From Flavobacteriales bacterium UBA5869 (GTDB lineage Bacteria; Bacteroidota; Bacteroidia; Flavobacteriales_D; Crocinitomicaceae): a DNA stretch of 5,628 nt. The position numbers and the translations under genes were made by a program. The notes under the pieces are model-generated. The model did no database searches. It saw only the letters and a list, made by a program, of their open reading frames with translations, and had not been told where the DNA came from. Shown here piece after piece: positions 1 through 5,628 of this stretch. Positions within the stretch are counted from its first letter, which is position 1. The number at the start of each line of letters is the position of its first letter. The stretch is taken from NCBI GenBank assembly GCA_002432565.1, contig DJFP01000291.1:1-5628 (forward strand), in the 5' to 3' direction.

Positions 1-2081
1 GCGGATGAGGTGCAACCGTTTAATGTTGTTGTAACTGTATAGGTTCCGGCAGCGTTAATGGAGGCTGTATTAGAAACATTTTGTGTGTTGGCACTGAATC
101 CGTTCGGACCAGACCAGCTGTAGCTTGTTCCCGGAAGGCTTGTGGCCTGCAGCTGCATCGTACTTCCTTCACACAAAGGACCGTTATTCGTAGCCGTAAC
201 TGTCGGTACCGGGTTGACGGTTAAAGTCATACTTGCGTTTGCAGAACAAGATCCTGTGGTTCCTGTGACGGTATAGGTTGTTGTAACAGTTGGATTTGCG
301 GTGACAGTTGTTCCTGTGGTTGATGATAACCCTGCAGACGGACTCCAGCTGTAATTCGTCGCTCCGGAAGCAGTTAAGGTTGTGGACGCACCATTGCAGA
401 TACTAGTGTTAGGAGATACTGAAACGACAACGGGAGTAACTGTAACAGTTACAGGTAAAGATGCCGTACAGCTTCCACTGGTTCCGGAAACCGTGTAAGT
501 GGTAGTCGTTGTGGGATTTGCAGTAACAGATGCACCGGTTGTTGAGGATAAACCCGTGGACGGTGACCAGGAATAATTCGTTGCCCCACCTGCCGTCAAA
601 ATGGTTGAACCACCATTACAGATACTTGCATTCGGAGATACGGTTAATGCAAGCGGGGTCACAGTAACCGTAACGGTTTGTGTCGAAGAACAACTCCCAT
701 TCGTTCCTGTAACGGTATAAGTTGTTGTCGTAGTCGGGCTAGCAGTGACACTTGCTCCAGTTGAAGCCGATAACCCGGTTGCAGGTGACCAGGAATAATT
801 TGTTGCACCACTCGCAGTGAGTGTGGTGGACGCACCGTTGCAAATACTTGCGTTGGGAGAAACAGTAAGGTTCAAAGGAGTAACGGTAACAGTTGTTGTT
901 GCAGTTGCTGAACAGGAACCGTTAGTTCCGGTTACGGTATAAGTGGTCGTGGTTGTCGGATTTGCCGTAACCGTTGCACCTGTTGCAGCAGACAAACCGG
1001 TTGTGGGCGACCAGGTATAATTCGTTGCGCCGCTGGCCGTTAAAGTCGTGGAAGCTCCCGAACAAATCGTGGTACTTGGCGTTACGCCCACAGTTAACGG
1101 AGCAACTGTAACTGTAACTGTAGCATTACTCGTACAGCCGGCAGTTGTTCCTGTTACAGTATAAGTTGTAGTTGTTGCCGGACTCGCTGTTACAGTGGCA
1201 CCGGTAGTTGAAGACAATCCTGTTGGCGGCGACCAGGTGTAAGTTCCTGCACCGCTTGCAGTAAGGGTTGCACTTCCTCCCGTACAAATGGTTTGGGCGG
1301 CAGGTGGGGTAACTGTAGCGCTATTTACGGTAATAGTTGTAGAGGATGATGCATTACAAGGGGCAACTCCTACGGAATAGTTAATGGTATGTGTTCCGAT
1401 TCCGGCTGAAGCAGGGTTAAATACTCCGCTGGAAGAAACTCCCGGTCCTGACCAGGTTCCTCCCATATCTGCGGCAATTAACTGCGTTGATCCGGAAGTC
1501 ACACAAAACGGTCCTGCAGGAGTAATTGCAGGGTTTGGCGGGCCTGATTGAGCACCGGTTGGACTCAGCGATAATGTAAAGTTATTGGAACTTCCGCTCC
1601 AGTTCTCAACAAGGATCATGATTTCCTGACCGGCAGTAACCATCGGTGCCGGTACAGATGCACTGCATGGAAAAGAAGTTCCGAATTGGTTACATCCGCT
1701 AGATGAACTGGCATAATTACAGCCGATCTCATTGCTCTGGTTTTGAATAGCAGTGCAAGGAGATTGTCCGTTTGGAATATTGAAAACAGCCACATCCAGG
1801 AAACCTGAATTGGAATTTCCGTCAATAAGCATATTTAATGGGCCTGATGTAGTAATATGCAGAATGATATACCCCATGTTCGGTCCAAAGAAATCGAGAC
1901 AGGAACTCACAACCGGTCCCGGATTAACAAATGTAAATGGACCGGCAGTTCCCGAAGTACAAATAGATGTATTCGTATTACACTGTGCATTTGCGGATTG
2001 AGTTCCGGTTGCTGTAAGGAAAAAAATAAAAATGGAAAAAGGGAAGAGGAGAGTAACGAGTAGTGATTTAATGTATTTCAT
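1..2081 (-). CDS. Secreted repeat-domain surface protein (adhesin-like), partial at C-terminus
   Basis: The frame is open from ATG 2079-2081 to the left edge: 693 codons with no stop, the C-terminus lying outside. Residues 1-32 form a signal peptide (hydrophobic 7-24, cleavage probably after Ala-Asn-Ala32). Residues 34-177 form a module with seven Cys (34, 41, 61, 109, 121, 130, 139) whose pattern, ending in a strand like ENWSG...FTLSL, resembles PPC-type jelly-roll domains; that is inference. Residues 183-254 form one Ig/PKD-like domain (Cys193, Cys242). Residues 255-624 are five 74-residue Ig/PKD-like repeats, and 625-693 start a longer, divergent one. Such proteins in Flavobacteriales are usually exported by type IX secretion and act in adhesion or gliding; the sorting or gliding C-terminal domain that would prove this is not visible. 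The start is well bounded: an in-frame TAG lies at 2106-2108, leaving only this ATG or a TTG at 2094-2096. It overlaps the upstream gene by 14 bp, suggesting coupled translation. Ligand and function are unknown. Confidence 0.9.
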   Translation of the reverse strand, partial: MKYIKSLLVTLLFPFSIFIFFLTATGTQSANAQCNTNTSICTSGTAGPFTFVNPGPVVSSCLDFFGPNMGYIILHITTSGPLNMLIDGNSNSGFLDVAVFNIPNGQSPCTAIQNQSNEIGCNYASSSSGCNQFGTSFPCSASVPAPMVTAGQEIMILVENWSGSSNNFTLSLSPTGAQSGPPNPAITPAGPFCVTSGSTQLIAADMGGTWSGPGVSSSGVFNPASAGIGTHTINYSVGVAPCNASSSTTITVNSATVTPPAAQTICTGGSATLTASGAGTYTWSPPTGLSSTTGATVTASPATTTTYTVTGTTAGCTSNATVTVTVAPLTVGVTPSTTICSGASTTLTASGATNYTWSPTTGLSAATGATVTANPTTTTTYTVTGTNGSCSATATTTVTVTPLNLTVSPNASICNGASTTLTASGATNYSWSPATGLSASTGASVTASPTTTTTYTVTGTNGSCSSTQTVTVTVTPLALTVSPNASICNGGSTILTAGGATNYSWSPSTGLSSTTGASVTANPTTTTTYTVSGTSGSCTASLPVTVTVTPVVVSVSPNTSICNGASTTLTASGATNYSWSPSAGLSSTTGTTVTANPTVTTTYTVTGTTGSCSANASMTLTVNPVPTVTATNNGPLCEGSTMQLQATSLPGTSYSWSGPNGFSANTQNVSNTASINAAGTYTVTTTLNGCTSS
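210..1319 (-). repeat. Five tandem 222-bp units encoding 74-residue Ig/PKD-like domains
   Basis: Unit boundaries in coding order are 1319-1098, 1097-876, 875-654, 653-432 and 431-210. The Tyr codon of the TYTV motif falls at 1161, 939, 717, 495 and 273, a spacing of exactly 222 bp each time. Each unit reads roughly: ICxG at residues 11-14, LTA, Tyr26 or 27, WSPxxGLS near 29-36, a threonine run, TYTVxGT, and a second Cys near residue 62. The two Cys, about 50 residues apart, could form a disulfide in the oxidising cell exterior (inference). By hand alignment units 2 and 3 share about 58 of 74 residues and units 3 and 4 about 59. Unit 2 has 28 threonines in 74 residues. A sixth, related but longer domain (Tyr at 39-41, spacing 234 bp) follows from 209 to the edge and contains GPLCEGS and YSWSGPNGF motifs, so the array changes domain type there. 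Confidence 0.93.
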
Positions 2082-2502
2082 AACCGTTGTATCCAAAATG
2101 TGAAACTAATTCGTTGATGATCGCAGGTGTAAGCTGTTCATTGCAGTTGATGCGCACGGAAGTAAAGTCATCACTGAAATCAATGACATTTACATAGGAG
2201 TAGTGCGATTTTAAACGAAGATTTACCCTTTCTTCTCTTTGAGAATCGCCTAATGGACGGTAAGATACAAAGGTGAAAGTAAAATTGTCGAGTTGATGTA
2301 CGATACATGAAGGATTATTTCCCGATTGATGAAGCAGCATATCAACTTCAGAAGTAGGCTGACCATTGGAGATCAATTGGGAACGAACCGAGTTCAAAGA
2401 ATCAACGACGGATTGAGTTTGACCGAACGTTATAGTTGAAAAAACCATAAGCGAAACGGAAAGAACATAGCGCAGCAGCTTTGTTTTAGAGTAGTAATAC
2501 AT
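2068..2502 (-). CDS. Small secreted protein of unknown function
   Basis: This is a complete 144-residue protein that I do not recognise. Residues 1-28 look like a signal peptide: basic residues at Lys6, Lys8 and Arg11, a hydrophobic stretch from 12 to 26, and likely cleavage around Gly27-Gln28. That gives a mature, exported protein of about 116 residues. It has two Cys, 66 and 120, which could pair outside the cytoplasm. The C-terminal part (about 101-143) alternates predicted strand (YVNVID, then FTSVRI), helix (about 123-136) and strand (GYEI), like the second half of a ferredoxin-like fold as in heavy-metal-associated domains; the CxxC metal motif of that family is absent, so no metal role is implied. 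Its last 14 bp, including the stop codon, overlap the start of the large surface protein, and a terminator separates it from the receptor gene upstream, so it is probably first in a two-gene operon. A role as partner or export helper of the surface protein is only a guess. Confidence 0.85.
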   Translation of the reverse strand: MYYYSKTKLLRYVLSVSLMVFSTITFGQTQSVVDSLNSVRSQLISNGQPTSEVDMLLHQSGNNPSCIVHQLDNFTFTFVSYRPLGDSQREERVNLRLKSHYSYVNVIDFSDDFTSVRINCNEQLTPAIINELVSHFGYNGYEIH

Positions 2503-2511
2503 TGTAAATTA

Positions 2512-2538
2512 GTTTCGTGTTCGAATATAGAACGAAAC
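2512..2538 (-). promoter_or_regulatory. Dyad and possible promoter -7 element before the small secreted gene
   Basis: On the coding strand GTTTCGT and ACGAAAC form perfect 7-bp arms (2532-2538 and 2512-2518) around a 13-nt centre, ending 9 nt before ATG 2502. The centre holds TATATTCG (2522-2529), close to the Bacteroidota -7 consensus TAnnTTTG. I see no TTG at the expected -33 distance, so the promoter call is weak. The dyad could be an operator or a leader hairpin. A promoter somewhere in 2503-2566 is expected because the upstream gene ends in a terminator. Confidence 0.35.
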
Positions 2539-2570
2539 AATTGATTAGTGGTTGCCTAAATTGTTAATTA

Positions 2571-2600
2571 AAAAAAGCGTGTTATTGTTAACACGCTTTT
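2571..2600 (-). terminator. Intrinsic terminator of the TonB-dependent receptor gene
   Basis: The arms 2573-2584 and 2589-2600 are perfect 12-bp complements (AAAAGCGTGTTA / TAACACGCTTTT) with a 4-nt loop. Read on the minus strand the stem begins 11 nt after the receptor stop codon (2612-2614) and runs directly into six T (2571-2576). The arms are also A/T-flanked in the other direction, so it could work both ways, but there is no plus-strand gene to need it. Confidence 0.9.
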
Positions 2601-2611
2601 CGAAAATAAGG

Positions 2612-4966
2612 TTAGAATTTATAACTGACCCCTAAACTCGGAAGGAAAGGGAATTGATAGATCTTTGAATTGGTAACACGGTTCACATAGAAAATATTCT
2701 TTCTGTTGTATGCATTGGTTACTGCGGCAATGATTTCAAGCTCTGTTTTGTTTTTGAACTTAAACTGCTTTTTCACGGTGATATCCAATCGGTGGTAAGT
2801 TGGAAGCCTTTTGGAGTTGAATTCTCCTAATAATACTCCAACACTGTTTGAGTTGCTTGTTGTGAAATCCGTTGTTACTCCATCTGTGAAAGATTCTGTT
2901 TGGTAATACCCTGAAGTTGGAGTAAATGGAAGTCCGGAACCAAAATTCCAGCGTACATTCAATTCCAGGTCTTTTTTCTTGCCGAAAGCATAAGATGCAA
3001 CAAGGTTTACGTTGTGTCTTCTGTCAAATACCGGTGCGTAAGTAACAAACCCATCCCATCTGGTTGACTTACCGTAGGAATAAACTCCCCACAAGAACAA
3101 CCTGTTCAGGGAATATTTCAATAGAACGTCAACACCGTATGATTTTCCGCTTTCAATCAGGAAGTCCTTTTTGTAAACATCGTCTTCTTTCGAGAAATCA
3201 GAAATGTCTTCGTACAGTTTATTCACATTGATGTTACTTAACTGAGGGAAATATTTAAAATACCCTTCGATGTTCAGCATCAGGTTTTTAGCCAGGTCAA
3301 ATTCTGTTCCTGCAATAGCATGCCAGGAATATTGGATCCCGTTTTTAGGATTTTTCTCTTTTCCGCTTTCTGTAATGAAGTTTTGCTGAACGTTAGACGG
3401 AGCACTTAAGAGACCGTTAAACAAGTTCACGATATCCCTGTCTGAAGAAGCTGTTGTAAAGTTTTGTGAGTAACGTCCTCCGGATAGTTTCACGCGGAAG
3501 AAATCAGTTGCGTTGTATTTAATACCCAAACGCGGTTCTAAGGAAATGGTGCTCAGACTCGCATAAGCCTGAACCCGTAATCCCGGTTGAACAACAAAGC
3601 GTTTGGTAACAAACTTATAGTTTGCATAAGCTCCGATCTCTACAGTATTGTTTTCGTCCTGGATTTTGGAGGCTACTTCGTTATAAGTCAGGTAATCCGT
3701 TTTGAAGATATTGATCCCGATACCATAATCGATCTGGCCTTCGTTTTTCAGGAAGTAAGAGAAATCAAACCCAAGATCTGTTCCGAAAATGGAGCTGGTA
3801 CGAGGTTGTGTACCGACTTCATTAAAGTTGGTTTTGTAGCTTGATGCTGTTAAATGTCCTTTGATAAAAGTTTTACCACCTCCCGGTAATAGAATCCATG
3901 ATAATCCTCCTCCGGCCTGCTGGAAATCCAAAGCGGCAGATTCGTTGTAATTTACTTTGTCTGTATTGCTGAACCCGAACACAGAAACTTTAGATCCCTG
4001 CCCTGTTGCGAAAGTCAGTTTTCCGTATAAGTCCGTAAAGTTGTATGGTAATCCGTTTCCGCTGTTTACTCCACGGTATAAATCTTTGGAAGTATAATCC
4101 AGCAAGGAATGTTTTGCAGAGAAAATAAAAGATCCGGCTCCAGGTCTTCCTTCTTTAGCACGGTACATTGGCCCTTCTACAACCAATTTTGCAAGGAATG
4201 GAGATACGGAAACTTTTCCACCGAAATTCTTTTTATTTCCGTCACGGTAAGTAATATCCATAACAGATGAAATTCTTCCACCGTATTTTGAATCGAATCC
4301 TCCGGTATAAATGTCTACGTTCTTAACGAGTTCTGTTTCAAAAATAGAGAAGAAACCAATGGAGTGGAAAGGGTTGTAAATGGTCATACCATCCAGTAAT
4401 ATTTTGTTTTGGATCGGTGTTCCACCCCGAACGTATAATTGTCCTCCCTGGTCACCTGTTGTAACAACTCCCGGAGTTACAGAGAAAGCAGCAGTAATAT
4501 CATTTTCCGCACCTACAGACGGGATTCTTTCCAGTCCTTTCTTATCTAATTTGATGACAGACATCAGGACTTCCGTAGTTTTTGCTTTTGTTTCAGCGGA
4601 AATTTCAACCTCTCCGATTTCTGTGGCGTCTTCTTCTAATAAATCAATTCTTAACTCGGTAATACCTCCTTTGGTACTTACGACAATCTCTTTATTGTAT
4701 TCTTTAAATTCAGCCGATTGTACTTTTAACAGGTAAGTACCCATAGGGACTTTAGGAATGCTGAAAAAACCATTTACATCGGCCGCTGCTCCCAAAATAG
4801 ACTGTGTTTTTTCAGTTGGGATCAAGATTACTTTTTCAAACGGTACAACTTCACTGTTTTCATTATTGAATAAAAATCCGCGAACAGTATGGTCCTGGGA
4901 AAAAGAAATGATTGAAACGGTTAAGAATGCAAATAAGGAGAGTATTTGTTTCATATGTTTTACCAT
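2612..4966 (-). CDS. TonB-dependent outer-membrane receptor with CarboxypepD_reg-like N-terminal domain
   Basis: This complete 784-residue protein should sit in the outer membrane and import an unknown substrate using TonB/ExbBD energy. In order: a signal peptide (hydrophobic 8-22, cleavage near Gln24); a carboxypeptidase-regulatory-like beta-sandwich (about 26-98, with DVNGFFSIPKVPMGTYLLKV at 63-82); a linker strand EIGEVEIS (116-123) resembling the conserved strand ahead of the plug in this family; a plug domain (about 125-245) with LYVRGG (177-182), ILLDGM (189-194), YNPFH (197-201) and GGFDSKYGGR (222-231); and a beta-barrel to the end, finishing in SYKF with the terminal aromatic residue typical of BAM-assembled barrels. 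The length fits ordinary TonB receptors, is shorter than SusC proteins (about 1000 residues), and no SusD gene is adjacent, so a glycan-utilisation role is not supported. Substrate is unassigned. ATG 4952-4954 (MKQILSLF) is an equally good start and gives a more typical signal peptide; neither has a clear Shine-Dalgarno, as is normal in this phylum. A strong terminator follows. Confidence 0.95.
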   Translation of the reverse strand: MVKHMKQILSLFAFLTVSIISFSQDHTVRGFLFNNENSEVVPFEKVILIPTEKTQSILGAAADVNGFFSIPKVPMGTYLLKVQSAEFKEYNKEIVVSTKGGITELRIDLLEEDATEIGEVEISAETKAKTTEVLMSVIKLDKKGLERIPSVGAENDITAAFSVTPGVVTTGDQGGQLYVRGGTPIQNKILLDGMTIYNPFHSIGFFSIFETELVKNVDIYTGGFDSKYGGRISSVMDITYRDGNKKNFGGKVSVSPFLAKLVVEGPMYRAKEGRPGAGSFIFSAKHSLLDYTSKDLYRGVNSGNGLPYNFTDLYGKLTFATGQGSKVSVFGFSNTDKVNYNESAALDFQQAGGGLSWILLPGGGKTFIKGHLTASSYKTNFNEVGTQPRTSSIFGTDLGFDFSYFLKNEGQIDYGIGINIFKTDYLTYNEVASKIQDENNTVEIGAYANYKFVTKRFVVQPGLRVQAYASLSTISLEPRLGIKYNATDFFRVKLSGGRYSQNFTTASSDRDIVNLFNGLLSAPSNVQQNFITESGKEKNPKNGIQYSWHAIAGTEFDLAKNLMLNIEGYFKYFPQLSNINVNKLYEDISDFSKEDDVYKKDFLIESGKSYGVDVLLKYSLNRLFLWGVYSYGKSTRWDGFVTYAPVFDRRHNVNLVASYAFGKKKDLELNVRWNFGSGLPFTPTSGYYQTESFTDGVTTDFTTSNSNSVGVLLGEFNSKRLPTYHRLDITVKKQFKFKNKTELEIIAAVTNAYNRKNIFYVNRVTNSKIYQFPFLPSLGVSYKF

Positions 4967-4980
4967 GGGTTTTAAAGAAG

Positions 4981-5029
4981 TTTCCGAAGTTACATAATTA
5001 ACACTAATTAACGAGTGAAAATTCGGAAA
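4981..5029 (-). promoter_or_regulatory. Possible operator/promoter region of the TonB-dependent receptor gene
   Basis: TTTCCGAA (4981-4988) and TTCGGAAA (5022-5029) are perfect 8-bp inverted repeats whose starts are 41 bp apart, near four helical turns. Between them TAATTAAC occurs twice as a direct repeat (4995-5002 and 5005-5012), 10 bp apart. On the coding strand TAACTTCG (4985-4992) partly matches the Bacteroidota -7 consensus TAnnTTTG and ends 18 nt before ATG 4966; no -33 TTG is seen at the right distance. The location fits regulation of the receptor, but the AT-rich context makes chance matches likely. Confidence 0.3.
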
Positions 5030-5095
5030 AATGATTAAACGTGCAGATTATTGATTAAACGGACTTTAAGTAGAATTATTAATTATAAATGATTC

Positions 5096-5125
5096 AATTA
5101 TCAAGGGATTTCCTACTTGATAATT
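5096..5125 (-). terminator. Hairpin after mazG, possible weak terminator
   Basis: AATTATCAAG (5096-5105) and CTTGATAATT (5116-5125) are perfect 10-bp arms with a 10-nt loop. On the minus strand the hairpin begins 20 nt after the mazG stop codon. The stem is AT-rich and is followed by mixed A/T sequence rather than a clean T-tract, so it may be a weak terminator, a 3'-end processing hairpin or just part of the local repeat cluster. Confidence 0.4.
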
Positions 5126-5147
5126 CAGTAATTGATCATTGATAATT
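5096..5147. repeat. Cluster of three TTGATAATT 9-mers
   Basis: TTGATAATT occurs at 5117-5125 and 5139-5147, and inverted (AATTATCAA) at 5096-5104. The related ATTGATCATTGAT lies at 5131-5143. The last copy reaches into the mazG stop codon. Repeats of this flavour are common in AT-rich flavobacterial spacers; no function can be assigned. Confidence 0.5.
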
Positions 5148-5628
5148 AACTCTTGCGGAGCAAGACCTTAGCTTTCTCCCAATAAATATCCATTTCTTCC
5201 AGTGACATTTCAGTCATATTTTTAGCATCCTGAGCTATCATTTCTTCCATTTTCTGGAAACGGGACTTGAATTTTCGGTTGGTGGATTCCAATGCATCTT
5301 CCGGGTTGATATTGATGAATCGGGCATAGTTTACAAGAGAGAACATTACGTCCCCGAACTCGTCTTCGATCTTTTCCGTATCCATCGTCTGTTGTGCTTC
5401 ATGCAATTCTGAAAATTCTTCGATTACTTTGTTTTTAACATCTTCAATATCCGACCATTCAAAACCGATTCCTTTCACTTTTTCCTGGATGCGCATAGCT
5501 TTGATTAAAGCGGGAAGGGTGTTCGGAACACCTTCCAGTACCGATTTTTTTCCTTCCTGTAATTTGATCTTTTCCCAGTTAGCCTTTACTTCTTCTTCCG
5601 AATCAGCTTTTACATCTCCGTATATGTG
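5146..5628 (-). CDS. mazG: MazG-type nucleoside triphosphate pyrophosphohydrolase, C-terminal part
   Basis: The frame enters from the right edge and gives 160 residues to TAA 5146-5148; the N-terminus, about 100 residues by comparison with typical MazG proteins of roughly 260, lies outside. MazG hydrolyses NTPs and dNTPs, including non-canonical ones, to NMP and pyrophosphate in the cytoplasm, acting as a pool-cleaning enzyme. The visible part begins HIYGDV, includes NWEKIK and SVLEGVPNTLPALIKAMRIQ, the stretch joining the two MazG domains, then the C-terminal catalytic domain with the metal-binding pattern EExxE (visible residues 70, 71, 74) and ExxD (90, 93) separated by 15 residues, within the family's range. 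These residues are all intact. ATG 5494-5496 is an internal methionine, not the start: the 44 codons upstream of it are clear MazG sequence. No mazEF-type toxin-antitoxin genes are adjacent on the visible side. The receptor gene begins 179 bp downstream and is probably transcribed separately. Confidence 0.95.
   Translation of the reverse strand, partial: HIYGDVKADSEEEVKANWEKIKLQEGKKSVLEGVPNTLPALIKAMRIQEKVKGIGFEWSDIEDVKNKVIEEFSELHEAQQTMDTEKIEDEFGDVMFSLVNYARFININPEDALESTNRKFKSRFQKMEEMIAQDAKNMTEMSLEEMDIYWEKAKVLLRKS

Noticed and set aside
1..1319. CRISPR array or non-coding tandem repeat
   Set aside because: The 222-bp units are in frame, stop-free and diverge mostly at synonymous or conservative positions, so they are protein-domain repeats.
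1616..1825. Minus-strand open frame of 69 codons inside the large surface-protein gene
   Set aside because: It is in a different frame from the continuous 693-codon gene, whose translation has clear signal peptide and domain structure; the alternative has no recognisable features.
1753..2063. Two overlapping plus-strand open frames opposite the surface-protein N-terminus
   Set aside because: Both are antisense to well-supported coding sequence, have no promoter or start signal, and give low-complexity, implausible proteins.
2612..4966. SusC/SusD-type glycan uptake locus
   Set aside because: The receptor is shorter than SusC proteins and no SusD lipoprotein gene is next to it on either side.
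4380..4997. Plus-strand open frames opposite the receptor plug and signal peptide (also 3587-3844)
   Set aside because: They are mirror frames of a conserved TonB receptor gene and show no domain or signal of their own.
5146..5496. A 116-residue MazG-like protein starting at ATG 5496
   Set aside because: The 44 codons upstream in the same frame are also MazG sequence, so this is an internal methionine of a longer gene cut by the window edge.
5146..5628. mazEF toxin-antitoxin locus
   Set aside because: Only MazG is present in view, and it is common in bacteria without mazEF; the neighbouring visible gene is an unrelated receptor.

Overview
The window looks like a chromosomal segment of a Bacteroidota bacterium, most likely order Flavobacteriales. 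A Fluviicola/Crocinitomicaceae-type organism is my guess from protein style, not a demonstrated assignment. The basis is a TonB-dependent receptor with an N-terminal carboxypeptidase-regulatory-like domain, a secreted threonine/serine-rich multi-domain surface protein of the type usually exported by type IX secretion, AT-rich spacers, and no convincing Shine-Dalgarno sequences. All four genes lie on the minus strand, so transcription runs from the right edge to the left edge.

Reading in the direction of transcription: (1) positions 5628-5146 hold the C-terminal 160 residues of a MazG-type nucleoside triphosphate pyrophosphohydrolase whose start lies beyond the right edge. (2) A 179-bp AT-rich spacer carries a 10-bp perfect hairpin just after mazG, a short repeat cluster, and a spaced inverted repeat in front of the next gene. 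(3) Positions 4966-2612 encode a complete 784-residue outer-membrane TonB-dependent receptor without a SusD partner in view, closed by a strong 12-bp stem / 4-nt loop terminator with a T-tract. (4) Positions 2502-2068 encode a small 144-residue secreted protein that I do not recognise. (5) Overlapping its end by 14 bp, a large surface protein starts at 2081 and runs off the left edge. It has a signal peptide, a Cys-rich N-terminal module, one Ig/PKD-like domain, then five Ig/PKD-like repeats of exactly 74 residues (222 bp) and the start of a sixth, longer one.

The last two genes look like one operon with translational coupling, separated from the receptor by the terminator. MazG is a cytoplasmic housekeeping enzyme and is probably unrelated to its neighbours. 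There are no RNA genes, insertion sequences, CRISPR arrays or phage genes in the window. The part most worth following up is the pairing of an unrecognised small secreted protein with a repeat-built surface protein. The evidence does not justify calling it a new system.
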